From positions 62,001 to 126,000 of the forward strand of contig CAJUQO010000002.1 in NCBI GenBank assembly GCA_910588295.1: a DNA stretch of 64,000 nt. Reading direction: 5' to 3'. Shown here one piece after another: positions 1-8,797 of this stretch. The translations under genes and the position numbers were made by a program. Within the stretch, counting starts at the first letter, position 1, and each line of letters starts with the position of its first letter. Under the pieces are notes generated by a model. The model was not told the DNA's origin and ran no database searches. It worked only from the letters and a program-made list of their open reading frames with translations. Source of the DNA: an uncultured Lachnospiraceae bacterium (GTDB lineage Bacteria > Bacillota > Clostridia > Lachnospirales > Lachnospiraceae).

Positions 1-29
1 TCCAGTTCCTTCTTCAACTTATTATCCAT
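1..29 (-). CDS. 5' end of an unidentified gene (partial)
   Basis: An ATG at 29-27 on the minus strand opens a frame that runs out of the window and begins M-D-N-K-L-K-K-E-L. An AGGAAGG ribosome binding site lies about 8 bases before it, and a terminator of the preceding gene ends about 50 bases upstream, so this looks like the start of a separate transcription unit. Nine residues are too few to identify a family; the charged, Lys/Glu-rich start suggests a soluble protein. Confidence 0.4.
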
Positions 30-78
30 ACTACCATGCCTTCCTCAGTTCCTTATACCTATAAACACATTTATGGTA

Positions 79-114
79 CAAAAAAAGCTACAGGCAATCT
101 CTGGCCTGCGGCTC
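79..114 (-). terminator. Rho-independent terminator after the HAD-CPBP gene
   Basis: On the minus strand a stem of AGC..CAGGC paired with GCCTG..GCT is followed by a run of seven T. It starts within 10 bases of the stop codon of the gene ending at 119. Confidence 0.75.
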
Positions 115-118
115 TTTT

Positions 119-1720
119 TTAACGCACCGGTGCGCGGAAAAATGTCAGCCACATTCCCACGGCCAGCACCGGTACCATGATGCCGTCCGCGATCAAAGCG
201 GCCGTCGTCCCACTCCCCAATACCAGCGCAACAATACTCATTCCCATGACAGACCATAGATTCGCCACAATATGCGCCGTAATCGGTGCGCGCATATCCT
301 GCGTCCGCTCCAGGACACACCCCAAAAACACTCCGATCAGGGAGGCGTAGATAAACTGGACAACATTCCCGTGGTAAACGCCAAAGGTCACCGCCGACAG
401 CACGATGGCCCAGCCTCTGCCCAGATAATCCCGAAGACGCTGCTGCAATAGCCCGCGGAATACCAGCTCCTCAATCACCGGCGATACGATCACCACCACG
501 GCCAGCAGCATAAGGATGCTCTGCCCGTCAAAAACTTGGGCGCTGGTTTCCTGATAGCCGGGAAATATCTCACTGATATTGGAAAGCGTAATCAGGTCAT
601 TGAGAATCTGGCACAAAGCGATTGCCGACAAAACCACACCCAGCATCACGGAAGCCGAACAATCCCTTTCCGGTCTGCGCCTGTAATGGTACTGCCGGTG
701 CTTCCTCCTTCTCTCATCCATCTGGATCAGCTTGAGCTGCACCGGCATGGACACCAGATTAGCTACTCCGGTAAGCAGGACGACCCCGTGCATCATCATA
801 TCCGTAATTTCCGTCTGATCCGTGATCCCCAAAAGGAAAATGGCTACAATGGCAATGAACCCGTATCCCACCGTCGTCACCGCCGTGGTAATGGCAAAAT
901 GGAGCAGCACCGGATAGATCACCCGCCATATTTTTTTGACCACAGACTCTTCATATGGCGGCTCCTGTACATCCGATACGATCCGGACACTCCGGCTCTC
1001 CGACGTAGACGCCAGGGGCGCCTCCAGGAAATTGCCCATATCTATACTGTTGGTTTCCACCGTCTCGTCGTCTTCATCAGACTCTGCCAGCACGGCCAGG
1101 CCTGATACCGAATCCGCTACATAAGCCGCTCCCGCTTTTTTCAGCTCTTCCCGGCTGCCATAGCCGTACGCCACGCCAATACACTGCAAGCCGCAGTGAT
1201 GGGCCCCGATCACGTCATAATCCCGATCCCCCACCATCAGCACCGCCTGCCTGTGGGTAGACATACCCAGCCGCCTCAGCGCTTCCTCAATCACTTCAGA
1301 TTTGGAGGTACGGCCATCAAGTTCCGCGCCCACAATCTCCCGGAAATATCCGCTCAGGCCAAAATGGTCAAGGATCTGGCGTACATAGACCTCCGGCTTT
1401 GACGAAGCCACTGCCAGGATCCGGCCCCGGTCTACCAGGAGCTTCAGGATATCCTCTATCCCCGGATAGACCTCATTTTCAAACATTCCTTTATCCGTAT
1501 AGCGCTCCCGGTAATAGCGGATCGCCTCCAAGGCCTCCCCGTCGTCAAATCCGGCGTAAGCCATGAACTGTTCCTTAAGCGGCGGTCCCACAAAGCACCG
1601 CAATGCCTGTAAATCGACCACCGGCCTGCCCATTTTCTCCAGCGCATACTGTACCGAACGCATGATTCCGGGCCCGGAATCCGTAAGCGTTCCGTCCAGA
1701 TCAAACAAGATCACCTGCAT
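119..1720 (-). CDS. HAD-family phosphatase fused to CPBP-family intramembrane protease
   Basis: The protein of 533 residues has two recognisable halves. Residues 1-210 are a haloacid dehalogenase phosphatase of the phosphoglycolate phosphatase type: the nucleophile motif FDLDGTLTD is at the N-terminus, a VASSK segment carries the second-motif Ser, and a later GDRDYD holds the acidic pair. A short acidic linker follows, then at least six hydrophobic segments with the CPBP/Abi signature EELVFRG and a later conserved His (AHIVANLW), a glutamate-based membrane protease fold. The ATG at 1720 is preferred because GGTGAG precedes it; a TTG at 1732 is the alternative. It follows argS by 57 bases. The substrates of both halves are unknown; the membrane half could process a peptide while the HAD half acts on a small phosphate ester, but this is inference. 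Confidence 0.85.
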   Translation of the reverse strand: MQVILFDLDGTLTDSGPGIMRSVQYALEKMGRPVVDLQALRCFVGPPLKEQFMAYAGFDDGEALEAIRYYRERYTDKGMFENEVYPGIEDILKLLVDRGRILAVASSKPEVYVRQILDHFGLSGYFREIVGAELDGRTSKSEVIEEALRRLGMSTHRQAVLMVGDRDYDVIGAHHCGLQCIGVAYGYGSREELKKAGAAYVADSVSGLAVLAESDEDDETVETNSIDMGNFLEAPLASTSESRSVRIVSDVQEPPYEESVVKKIWRVIYPVLLHFAITTAVTTVGYGFIAIVAIFLLGITDQTEITDMMMHGVVLLTGVANLVSMPVQLKLIQMDERRRKHRQYHYRRRPERDCSASVMLGVVLSAIALCQILNDLITLSNISEIFPGYQETSAQVFDGQSILMLLAVVVIVSPVIEELVFRGLLQQRLRDYLGRGWAIVLSAVTFGVYHGNVVQFIYASLIGVFLGCVLERTQDMRAPITAHIVANLWSVMGMSIVALVLGSGTTAALIADGIMVPVLAVGMWLTFFRAPVR

Positions 1721-1777
1721 ATCTCTCACCAACTCTCATGGCCGGCCCCGTCACCCGCGGCGGCCGACGGCCAACAG

Positions 1778-3544
1778 TTACATTTTTTCCGGTGCGGAAA
1801 ATCCCAGCAGGCCAATGCCTGTCTCCAGCACATCGCGGGCCAGCACCAATAGACGGATGTAAGATTGCCGTCTGCCGGCATCCACCTCGCCCAAAATCTT
1901 TGTCTCATGATAAAAATGATTGAAAGCGTTCGCCAGTTCATAAATATAAGCGCACAGCCTATGGGGCGCCTTTTCCTCGAACGCCGTCTGCACGGCAGCG
2001 TTAAAACCGCCCAGATCCAGCATCAACGCCTTTTCACTGTCTTTCAAAGGCTCCAGAATCTGCCCTGCCTCCGTACTGCCGCCGTTCTCTTTAAAGCGGC
2101 TGAGAATCGACTTGATACGCACAATCGTATACAGAATATAGGGGCCGGTATCTCCCTCAAATGAAGTGAAACGTTCCGTATCAAACACATAATCCTTCGC
2201 AGCCTGATTGGAGAGATCACCGTATTTGATGGCGGACAGGGCTACCATCCGGGCCGTTTTGTGAGCGTCCTCTTCCCGGATACTGCGGTTATCTACGATC
2301 TTTTTATACATTTCCTCCGCAATATCGTTTAGCAGCACCTCCAGGCGCATCACGCCGCCCTCCCTGGTCTTAAAGGGTTTGCCGTCCTTGCCGTTCATGG
2401 TACCAAAGCCCAGGAATGTCAGCTTCGTATCCTCATCCACCAGATGAGTCTTTTTCGCACAGCGGAATACCTGGGTAAAATACAGGGACTGGCGCTTATC
2501 CACCACATAGATGATCTCATCGGGATGATACAGCTTCATCCGATCCATGATCGTAGCCAGGTCGGTGGTATTATACAGGGAAGCGCCGTCGGATTTTAAA
2601 ATCATACAGGGGGGGATCTCTTTTGTATCGGACTCCTCCCGTACATCCACTACCAGGGCGCCCTGATCCAGACGGGCATACCCCTCTCTCTTCAGATACT
2701 CCACCATCTCCGGGATGTAAGGCTGGGCATCGGACTCCTTTTTCCAGAGATCAAAGGTTACTTCCAGTTTCTCATAATTTTTCTTCAGATCATTGACGGA
2801 AACCGTCATAATATGATTCCACAGCGCATTATAACCGCGGTGCCCCTGCTGCAGCAGATGGGTGGCCTCCATGGCCTGCTCCTTGTAGGCGGGATCCTCC
2901 TTGGACCGGGCGCTGGCCGCCGGATAGATCTCCTCCAGCTCGCCGATCGTAAAGGGCGCCTCCGCAGGGTAATCCCCCTCATAACCCTCTTTAAAATATA
3001 CCAGTTCCGGCTGCCGTGCTTTCAGCTCCGTGATGATCAGGCCCATCTGCAGACCCCAGTCTCCCAGATGCACATCGCCGATCATCGTGTGCCCCATGAA
3101 ACGTCCCAGACGCTTGATACTCTCACCGATCACCGCCGAACGCAGATGCCCCACATGCAGGGGTTTTGCCACATTCGGTCCGCCATAATCGATCATGATC
3201 GTCTTCGGCTTCTCCACTGTCTCCACGGACAGCTTCTCATCCGCCTGCATCCGGTTCAGATAATCCGCAAGAAATTCTCCGTTCACTTTCAGATTGATAA
3301 ATCCCGGCCGTACCGCCTGCACATCAGCAAAAACCGGACTCTCACCCAGTGCGGCCACCGCCTCCTCTGCCATCGCCAGAGGGGCTCTGTGGTAGGTCTT
3401 GGCCGCAGCCATAGCTCCGTTGCACTGGTACTCACACAGATCCGGACGGTTGGATAAAGTCACCTTCCCAAAAGCGGCATCCAGTCCCGCTTTCTCAAAA
3501 GCCCTTCCCGCCTCTCGGCTCAATATCGTCAAAATGCTCTCCAT
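1778..3544 (-). CDS. argS: Arginyl-tRNA synthetase (class I)
   Basis: Cytoplasmic enzyme charging tRNA-Arg with arginine using ATP. The 588-residue product has the N-terminal Add-1-like domain, then the class I signature HVGHLRSA near residue 130 preceded by the ArgRS-typical DYGGPNVAKPLHVGH context, a Rossmann catalytic core, and a helical DALR anticodon-binding C-terminus (the region with VRIKSILSRF and FNHFYHETKIL). The start is set at the second Met because GGGAGG sits 4 bases before it; an upstream ATG six codons earlier has no such site. The gene faces away from the CBS-pair gene across a 143-base intergenic region and is probably transcribed together with the HAD-CPBP gene. The window also carries a tRNA-Arg(ACG) substrate. 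Confidence 0.97.
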   Translation of the reverse strand: MESILTILSREAGRAFEKAGLDAAFGKVTLSNRPDLCEYQCNGAMAAAKTYHRAPLAMAEEAVAALGESPVFADVQAVRPGFINLKVNGEFLADYLNRMQADEKLSVETVEKPKTIMIDYGGPNVAKPLHVGHLRSAVIGESIKRLGRFMGHTMIGDVHLGDWGLQMGLIITELKARQPELVYFKEGYEGDYPAEAPFTIGELEEIYPAASARSKEDPAYKEQAMEATHLLQQGHRGYNALWNHIMTVSVNDLKKNYEKLEVTFDLWKKESDAQPYIPEMVEYLKREGYARLDQGALVVDVREESDTKEIPPCMILKSDGASLYNTTDLATIMDRMKLYHPDEIIYVVDKRQSLYFTQVFRCAKKTHLVDEDTKLTFLGFGTMNGKDGKPFKTREGGVMRLEVLLNDIAEEMYKKIVDNRSIREEDAHKTARMVALSAIKYGDLSNQAAKDYVFDTERFTSFEGDTGPYILYTIVRIKSILSRFKENGGSTEAGQILEPLKDSEKALMLDLGGFNAAVQTAFEEKAPHRLCAYIYELANAFNHFYHETKILGEVDAGRRQSYIRLLVLARDVLETGIGLLGFSAPEKM

Positions 3545-3617
3545 ACTTCCTCCCGATTCCACAAAAAAATAACAATTATTTTATATTCTATTCACCGATT
3601 ATTCCCATCCAATAGTG

Positions 3618-3665
3618 TATAATAGATAGATAAGAAAACGCATAAAAATTTTTTTATGCTAAAAT
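3618..3665 (+). promoter_or_regulatory. Possible promoters of the CBS-pair gene
   Basis: A perfect TATAAT lies at 3618-3623 but has no good -35 at 17 bases; TAAAAT at 3660-3665 is too close to the ATG to serve easily. The region between the divergent argS and CBS genes is AT-rich, and TATAAT is the better -10 candidate. Confidence 0.35.
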
Positions 3666-3687
3666 ATACAACACAGGAGATCTTTTT

Positions 3688-4161
3688 ATGAATATACTTT
3701 TCTTTCTGACACCCAAAAGTGAGGTTGCTTATATTTACAATGACGGCACGCTGCGCCAGGCCCTGGAAAAAATGGAATACTACCGCTACACGGCTATTCC
3801 CATCCTGAACCACGCCGGCCAGTACATAGGCACTCTGACCGAGGGCGATCTTCTCCGGATCATCAAAAAACAGTACAGCCTAAATCTCCACGATGCCGAG
3901 GACTTCCCCATTGAGGAAATTCCCCGCCGCTGGAAATATGCTCCGGTCAACGCCGGATGCACCATTGAGGAACTGGTGGACACCTCCATGCAGCAGAATT
4001 TCGTGCCGGTGGTGGACGATCAGAATGTTTTTATCGGCATCATCCGCCGTAAACAGATCATCGAGCACCTGTACAAAAAGAATCAGCGCACCCAGGATCT
4101 GAAAATCACCGTACCCTTGCCCAATGCTGCCGCAGCCATGAAAGAAGGAACCCCTGTATAG
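3688..4161 (+). CDS. Stand-alone CBS-domain pair protein
   Basis: A 157-residue protein made almost entirely of two CBS domains, about residues 8-65 and 78-140, with the typical endings GQYIGTLTEGDLL and NVFIGIIRRKQII. Stand-alone CBS pairs bind adenine nucleotides (AMP, ATP, c-di-AMP) and act as sensors; the B. subtilis c-di-AMP-binding DarB (YkuL) has the same size and layout, but I cannot establish orthology by eye. AGGAGA precedes the ATG by 9 bases. It is monocistronic: its stop codon lies in the loop of a terminator hairpin, and it converges on gpsA. The C-terminal 15 residues are unlike a CBS fold and may be a flexible tail. Confidence 0.85.
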   Translation: MNILFFLTPKSEVAYIYNDGTLRQALEKMEYYRYTAIPILNHAGQYIGTLTEGDLLRIIKKQYSLNLHDAEDFPIEEIPRRWKYAPVNAGCTIEELVDTSMQQNFVPVVDDQNVFIGIIRRKQIIEHLYKKNQRTQDLKITVPLPNAAAAMKEGTPV

Positions 4162-4173
4162 GGGTTCTTTTTA
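4146..4173. terminator. Terminator between convergent CBS gene and gpsA
   Basis: GAACCCC and GGGGTTC form a stem followed by TTTTTATT on the plus strand. The stop codon of the CBS gene is in the loop. On the minus strand the T tract is interrupted, so termination of gpsA here would be weaker. Confidence 0.8.
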
Positions 4174-5175
4174 TTCCTGTCTGCCCATACGTCCCATCAA
4201 GGCCTCTCCCGCCTCCAGCGCGGACATCCCCCTGTTTACCACGGCATCCACAGCCTCGCAGATCGGCAGCTCCGCCTGATATTTATTCCTTAATTCCATG
4301 GCGGCATCCAGGGCATAAATCCCTTCCACGACCATCCCCACTTCACGGACAGCCTCCTCCTTGCCCTTCCCCTGCCCCAACAGCATACCGCAGGTCAGAT
4401 TCCGGCTGTGGAGGCTTGTGCAGGTCACAATCAGATCGCCGATACCGGCCAGCCCGTTAAAGGTCTCCGGCTTGCAGCCCATCAGCTCACCAAGGCGGGA
4501 TACCTCCCGGATGCCGCGGGTAATCAGCGCCGCCGCCGTATTATCGCCATATCCCAATCCCCGGGCGATACCGGTACCCAGGGCAATGATATTTTTAAAA
4601 GCGCCGCAGATCTCCACGCCGTGTATATCATTATTTGTGTACACACGGAATTTCGGATTCATAAAAATACTTTGCACCCGCTGTGCCGCCTCTAAATCCT
4701 CACAGGCCGCCACAATGGTGGTGGGAAGATCCACGGCCACCTCCTCGGCGTGGGTCGGGCCGGAGAGAGCCACCAGCTTCACATCCGAAAGCTCTTTCTG
4801 CCGGGACAACTCGTCCCGGATCACCTGAGTCATTGTGAACAGGCTTCCGGGCTCAATCCCTTTCGCCACATCGACAATCAACTGGCCGGGCGCCACATAT
4901 GGGTACGCCGCCCTGACCGTACTGCGCACAAAAACGGAGGGCACGGCAAAGAGCAGCAAATCTTTATCCGTACAGACGTCCTGTATGGACTTGGTATATT
5001 TCAAAGCCCCGGGGATGTCCATCTGGGACAGCTTCGGGTGTCTGCCTGTGGCCGCCAATACATCAATTTCCTCCGGAAGAGCCGACCAAACCTGTACCTC
5101 ATGCCCGCTGTTGCAAAGCATTCTGGCCAGAGCCATTCCCCATGTACCCGCACCCAGGACTCCTATTGCCGCCAT
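4171..5175 (-). CDS. gpsA: Glycerol-3-phosphate dehydrogenase [NAD(P)+]
   Basis: Reduces dihydroxyacetone phosphate to sn-glycerol 3-phosphate, the backbone of membrane phospholipids. The 334-residue product starts with the dinucleotide motif GVLGAGTWG, followed by the family's VDVAKGIEPG segment, the catalytic-lysine region ALSGPTHAEEV, the GAFKNIIALGTGI helix and the substrate motif SRLGELMG..TFNGLAGIGDL. Start chosen at ATG 5175 with AGAGGAGG 8 bases ahead; an upstream in-frame Met at 5247 lacks a ribosome binding site and falls within the promoter. The usual partners plsY and der are not next to it; the upstream gene on the same strand is a PTS EIIC-like transporter. Confidence 0.96.
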   Translation of the reverse strand: MAAIGVLGAGTWGMALARMLCNSGHEVQVWSALPEEIDVLAATGRHPKLSQMDIPGALKYTKSIQDVCTDKDLLLFAVPSVFVRSTVRAAYPYVAPGQLIVDVAKGIEPGSLFTMTQVIRDELSRQKELSDVKLVALSGPTHAEEVAVDLPTTIVAACEDLEAAQRVQSIFMNPKFRVYTNNDIHGVEICGAFKNIIALGTGIARGLGYGDNTAAALITRGIREVSRLGELMGCKPETFNGLAGIGDLIVTCTSLHSRNLTCGMLLGQGKGKEEAVREVGMVVEGIYALDAAMELRNKYQAELPICEAVDAVVNRGMSALEAGEALMGRMGRQE

Positions 5176-5208
5176 TGCTATTCCTCCTCTAATCCCATAT
5201 TCTGCTAT

Positions 5209-5237
5209 AGTGTACCACAATTTCCACAATCTGTGAA
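5209..5237 (-). promoter_or_regulatory. Candidate sigma-A promoter of gpsA
   Basis: On the minus strand TTCACA (5237-5232), a 17-base spacer and TACACT (5214-5209), preceded by TGG as in an extended -10. About 30 bases lie between it and the gpsA start. Confidence 0.5.
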
Positions 5238-5287
5238 GGGTTTGCAAAGTCTTATAAAAAATGTAAAACTCCTGTAAAATTACACAT

Positions 5288-6358
5288 TCAAATATCCAGC
5301 TTCATATCCCCGTCGCGTATATACCCGATCCTGCGCATACCCTGGCAGATCCCCAGGGACAAAAGAGCTGGCAGCACAAACTGAAAGGCAGCGATCTTCA
5401 CCAGCGTCATTGCTATCCCCTCCGTCGGAACCATGGTCTGATAGGTCATGATCGGCCCCACCAGACCGGAGGTGCCCATCCCGGCCCCTGTGGCATTATT
5501 GACCATATGGACAGGCCCCCAAATCGCCAGAGGCCCCAATATGGCTGATGCCAGCGTGGGCGGCAGCCAGATCAGCGGGCGGCGGACAATATTGGAAATC
5601 TGGATCATGGAAGTGCCCAGTCCCTGAGCCAGCAGCCCGCCCACACCGTTATCCCGGAAGCTGGTCACGGCAAAACCGATCATCTGGCAGCAGCAGCCTA
5701 TGGTAGCCGCTCCGGCCGCGATGCCGTCCAGTCCCAGGATGATCCCCAGGGCCGCCGAACTGATGGGCAGCGTCAGCGCCATGCCCATCAGGACGGACAC
5801 AACGATACCCATCAGGATCGGCTGCTGTACCGTCCCCCAGTTGATCATGGCTCCCACCCCGTTCATAAAACGGGATATTCCCGGCCCTGCCAGAATACCT
5901 ATGGCTCCGCCGCAAAGCAGTGTAATCGCCGGCGTGATCAAAAGATCCAGTTTCGTCTTCCCCGCCGCCAGATGGCCGAACACAATGCCCACATAGGCAG
6001 CCACAAAGGCTCCCAGAGGCTCGCCGGGCCCGGACAACACAAGGGCGCCCTCCGCCGTAAACAGCGAGCCTGCCAGGATCCCGGATGCGTAGGCCCCGAT
6101 CATGCCGGCCCCCGCCGCGGACAAAAGCACATAACCCGATTCCCCGAATTTGTAAGCCACACCCACACCGATCCCGGCGCCTGTCAGCCGCTGGGCGATC
6201 AAGGCAAAGCTGCTGATATACCCGCCGATCTGGCCGCCTGCCAGATCACCGGCCTGCTTTAAGATCGTCCCGATGATCAGCGTGGAAAACAGCCCCACAG
6301 CCATCCCGCTGAGCCCGTCTATAAAAATACTGGATAATATCTTCTTCACCGCATTCAT
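5288..6358 (-). CDS. PTS EIIC-like membrane protein (PTS_EIIC_2 type)
   Basis: A 356-residue, very hydrophobic protein with about nine Gly/Ala-rich membrane segments. It resembles the EIIC-like family in which only the membrane channel of a phosphotransferase system is present; the N-terminal FIDGLSGMAVGLFSTLIIG and the later CCCQMIGFAVTSFRDNGVGG are typical. No EIIA or EIIB gene is in the window, and no phosphorylatable site is evident, so it may work as a transporter without PTS phosphorylation; the substrate is unknown. A GTGAGGA/AGGAGA region precedes the ATG. It may stand alone: 112 bases separate it from gpsA, which has its own promoter. Confidence 0.7.
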   Translation of the reverse strand: MNAVKKILSSIFIDGLSGMAVGLFSTLIIGTILKQAGDLAGGQIGGYISSFALIAQRLTGAGIGVGVAYKFGESGYVLLSAAGAGMIGAYASGILAGSLFTAEGALVLSGPGEPLGAFVAAYVGIVFGHLAAGKTKLDLLITPAITLLCGGAIGILAGPGISRFMNGVGAMINWGTVQQPILMGIVVSVLMGMALTLPISSAALGIILGLDGIAAGAATIGCCCQMIGFAVTSFRDNGVGGLLAQGLGTSMIQISNIVRRPLIWLPPTLASAILGPLAIWGPVHMVNNATGAGMGTSGLVGPIMTYQTMVPTEGIAMTLVKIAAFQFVLPALLSLGICQGMRRIGYIRDGDMKLDI

Positions 6359-6429
6359 TCCTCACGCTCTCCTGTCCTTCATTCGTTTAACGTGGCTCTA
6401 AGAATAACACATACCATCCCCCAATGCAA

Positions 6430-6453
6430 GAAAAAGGGACGCTCCGCGCCCCT
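6430..6453 (-). terminator. Terminator of the ABC exporter operon
   Basis: On the minus strand GGGGCGC-GGA-GCGTCCC is followed by TTTTTCTTG, 14 bases after the permease stop codon. Confidence 0.75.
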
Positions 6454-6466
6454 GAACCGTAACCCT

Positions 6467-8785
6467 TCACTCCACATTTTTCAGCGCTTCTCCCATGGGC
6501 ACCCGCCCTACTCTCCAGTACTCCAGCGCCGTCACCGCGCCGCAGGCTAAAAGCCCCAGGAAAAACATTTTCACATAAATCACCGGATCCACATACAGCG
6601 GGATCCATCCGGAGATACTGTTCATCATGATCACCCGGAAAATATACGCCATCACCCCGTACTCCACCGGCATGGTGGCGATCAGGAAAAACATCGTCAC
6701 AGACAATGTGGGCAGAATGTAAAGCCGCATGATCTCCCCGTCCGTATAGCCCAGAATCTTGGCCATGGATATAGACTGGGCGTTTTTCTCGATGATGATC
6801 TTTGACAGCAGATACATGATGGCCGCAAACATCACGATGGCAAACCCGTCCACCAGATACATCATATTCCCCATGGAGACCATCAGCTGTCTGCTAATCT
6901 TTGTCAGGGCGTCCAGATCGATCACCGAGCCGATGTACTCGCTGTCAATATCATGAATCTCCGTATCCGAAAAATAGCCGCCAAAATAGTCCCCGTCCAG
7001 ATCAAAGGTCTTATTCAGATATTCCCGGCCCATGAACAGGGCCAGCGCCCCATTATATTCATAGACGCCCGCCACCGTAAAGGAATATTGCGTATCCTCA
7101 TAGGGTTCTTTCAATGTAACCGTGTCCCCGGGCCCGATACCAAATTTATCCGCATAAGCGGAGGAGATATAGACCTCGTCCCCGCCGACCTCCAGAGAAA
7201 TATAGCGGCTGTCCCTGTCAATGCCGTAAAGCAGCACCTCCTCGCTCCTATAAGCCCCCTCCAGGGTATTCAGCGTCCACGCGCCAAATTTCTCTGCGGA
7301 CTCCTGGTCTGTCTCCACCATGCGGTAAAAATACAGCATCGCGAGGAGACCCTCCAGCCTGCGCTCCTCATTTTCCATCCCCAGGGGAGGCCGCAAGATA
7401 TACTGATAGGGGCAGAGCATATTCTGCTCCATCTCCTCCTGGTGATGGACCAGCACGGCGGGAAGCAAAAGGCCGAACATCAAAAGCAGATTGGCAAAGA
7501 GGATGCCCACCAGCAAGATCATGTAGTTACTGATATTCTGCAGGATCACCCGCGCACGGAAACGGCCGAAAAAGTGAATCATGGCCGGCAGGGGCAGGGC
7601 CCTGCGCCGCCCGCTCCCGGCGATATCCCGGCGCAGGAAACGGAGGGGCGGAAGCCGAAGCTTCCACCACAGAACCACGCCGCACACAGCCCCCATCAAA
7701 AGCAGCGGGATCACCGTTGTAAGGAAAAACGCCTCCCCGTTCCATACCGTCACATAGGTGGGCAGGCTATAGCTCCCGTAATACATCCCCGCACAGACCA
7801 TCCGGAACACCGTATATCCCAGAATATTGCCCGCCAAGGCCCCCGCCGCAGTTACGCAGAGGGGCGCGGCCATATAATGCCGGAACAGCTCTCCCCGCCG
7901 GAAGCCCGAGGCAAGCAGAGTACCGATCACATTCGCCTCCCGGCTGACGGTGCTGCTCATGGTTATGCCGAACACAAACGCGATGATCACGATCAATATG
8001 TACAGCAGTGCGATCATCATGGCCTTATCACTGCCCATATCCTCGCCGGTAAACTGGATGGCCTGGTTCAGATAGCGGGGCACATAATCCTCCAGCCGCA
8101 CCTTCGCTCCGATCTGCTTCATCAGCTCCTCGGACATTTCCCGCTCCGCCTTCTCATCCGCCGGACTCTGTACGTATTTCCAGGAATAGCTGTAGTTCAG
8201 CCGCTTTTCGCCGTACCCGGCAAATGCCTCCCGGTCTATCACCGCCACGCCGAACTTAATCGCGTCAAACATGGTGTCGCTGTTATCCGCGAACAGACAG
8301 CTATAGTCGGGCAGCGCCACCAGCCCGGTCACCAGCCACTGCCCATGGGGCCCCGTCAGGGTATCGCCGACACGGATGTGGTTGTTATCAGCATACATCC
8401 GGTCAATGGCCGCCTCCCCGGCGCGCTCCGGCAGAGCCCCTTCCATCAGGCACACCCGGTTGACTTCCTCCCTGTTGGAAAATACGCGCAGGGTGCTGCC
8501 GTTGTCCAGTTCCTCCTCCACATAAAAATTCTCATAGAGTTCCACGCCAAAAGAACGGATCTTCTTCTGCATGGCCCGGTTGGCCTCCTCGGCCAGCCGG
8601 AAATTCCCGTCCTCTATATTATATTTTTCAAAGCTCTCCCTGTAGGCGATGATCATGCTGTTATCCGCTACCAGAAACCCGGACACAAAGCCTATCGTCC
8701 CCACCAGCAGAAGGAACACGGCCAGATACCGTCCCGGTTCGCCCTTAAGCTCCCGGGGAAGCCGTTTCATCAAAGGATTTCTCAT
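6467..8785 (-). CDS. FtsX-family ABC transporter permease
   Basis: Membrane subunit, 772 residues, of an FtsX/MacB-type ABC complex. A first membrane helix lies at about residues 18-40 (LAVFLLLVGTIGFVSGFLVA), followed by a large extracytoplasmic region of about 210 residues, then three helices (ALLYILIVIIAFVFG onward), a second external region near 470-600 and the closing helices. This duplicated layout with two external domains is typical of permeases that move lipids, peptides or antimicrobials rather than sugars. GGGGAGG precedes the ATG by 6 bases, and the cognate ATPase gene ends 12 bases upstream. The operon starts at the promoter at 9560-9588. It is unlike the Bce permease at 27189, which has 692 residues and one external domain. 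Confidence 0.85.
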   Translation of the reverse strand: MRNPLMKRLPRELKGEPGRYLAVFLLLVGTIGFVSGFLVADNSMIIAYRESFEKYNIEDGNFRLAEEANRAMQKKIRSFGVELYENFYVEEELDNGSTLRVFSNREEVNRVCLMEGALPERAGEAAIDRMYADNNHIRVGDTLTGPHGQWLVTGLVALPDYSCLFADNSDTMFDAIKFGVAVIDREAFAGYGEKRLNYSYSWKYVQSPADEKAEREMSEELMKQIGAKVRLEDYVPRYLNQAIQFTGEDMGSDKAMMIALLYILIVIIAFVFGITMSSTVSREANVIGTLLASGFRRGELFRHYMAAPLCVTAAGALAGNILGYTVFRMVCAGMYYGSYSLPTYVTVWNGEAFFLTTVIPLLLMGAVCGVVLWWKLRLPPLRFLRRDIAGSGRRRALPLPAMIHFFGRFRARVILQNISNYMILLVGILFANLLLMFGLLLPAVLVHHQEEMEQNMLCPYQYILRPPLGMENEERRLEGLLAMLYFYRMVETDQESAEKFGAWTLNTLEGAYRSEEVLLYGIDRDSRYISLEVGGDEVYISSAYADKFGIGPGDTVTLKEPYEDTQYSFTVAGVYEYNGALALFMGREYLNKTFDLDGDYFGGYFSDTEIHDIDSEYIGSVIDLDALTKISRQLMVSMGNMMYLVDGFAIVMFAAIMYLLSKIIIEKNAQSISMAKILGYTDGEIMRLYILPTLSVTMFFLIATMPVEYGVMAYIFRVIMMNSISGWIPLYVDPVIYVKMFFLGLLACGAVTALEYWRVGRVPMGEALKNVE

Positions 8786-8797
8786 CTTCCGCCTCCC

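Noticed and set aside
3545..3687. Possible T-box leader before argS
   Set aside because: The region is short and lacks a T-box sequence (TGGNACCGCG) and an antiterminator.
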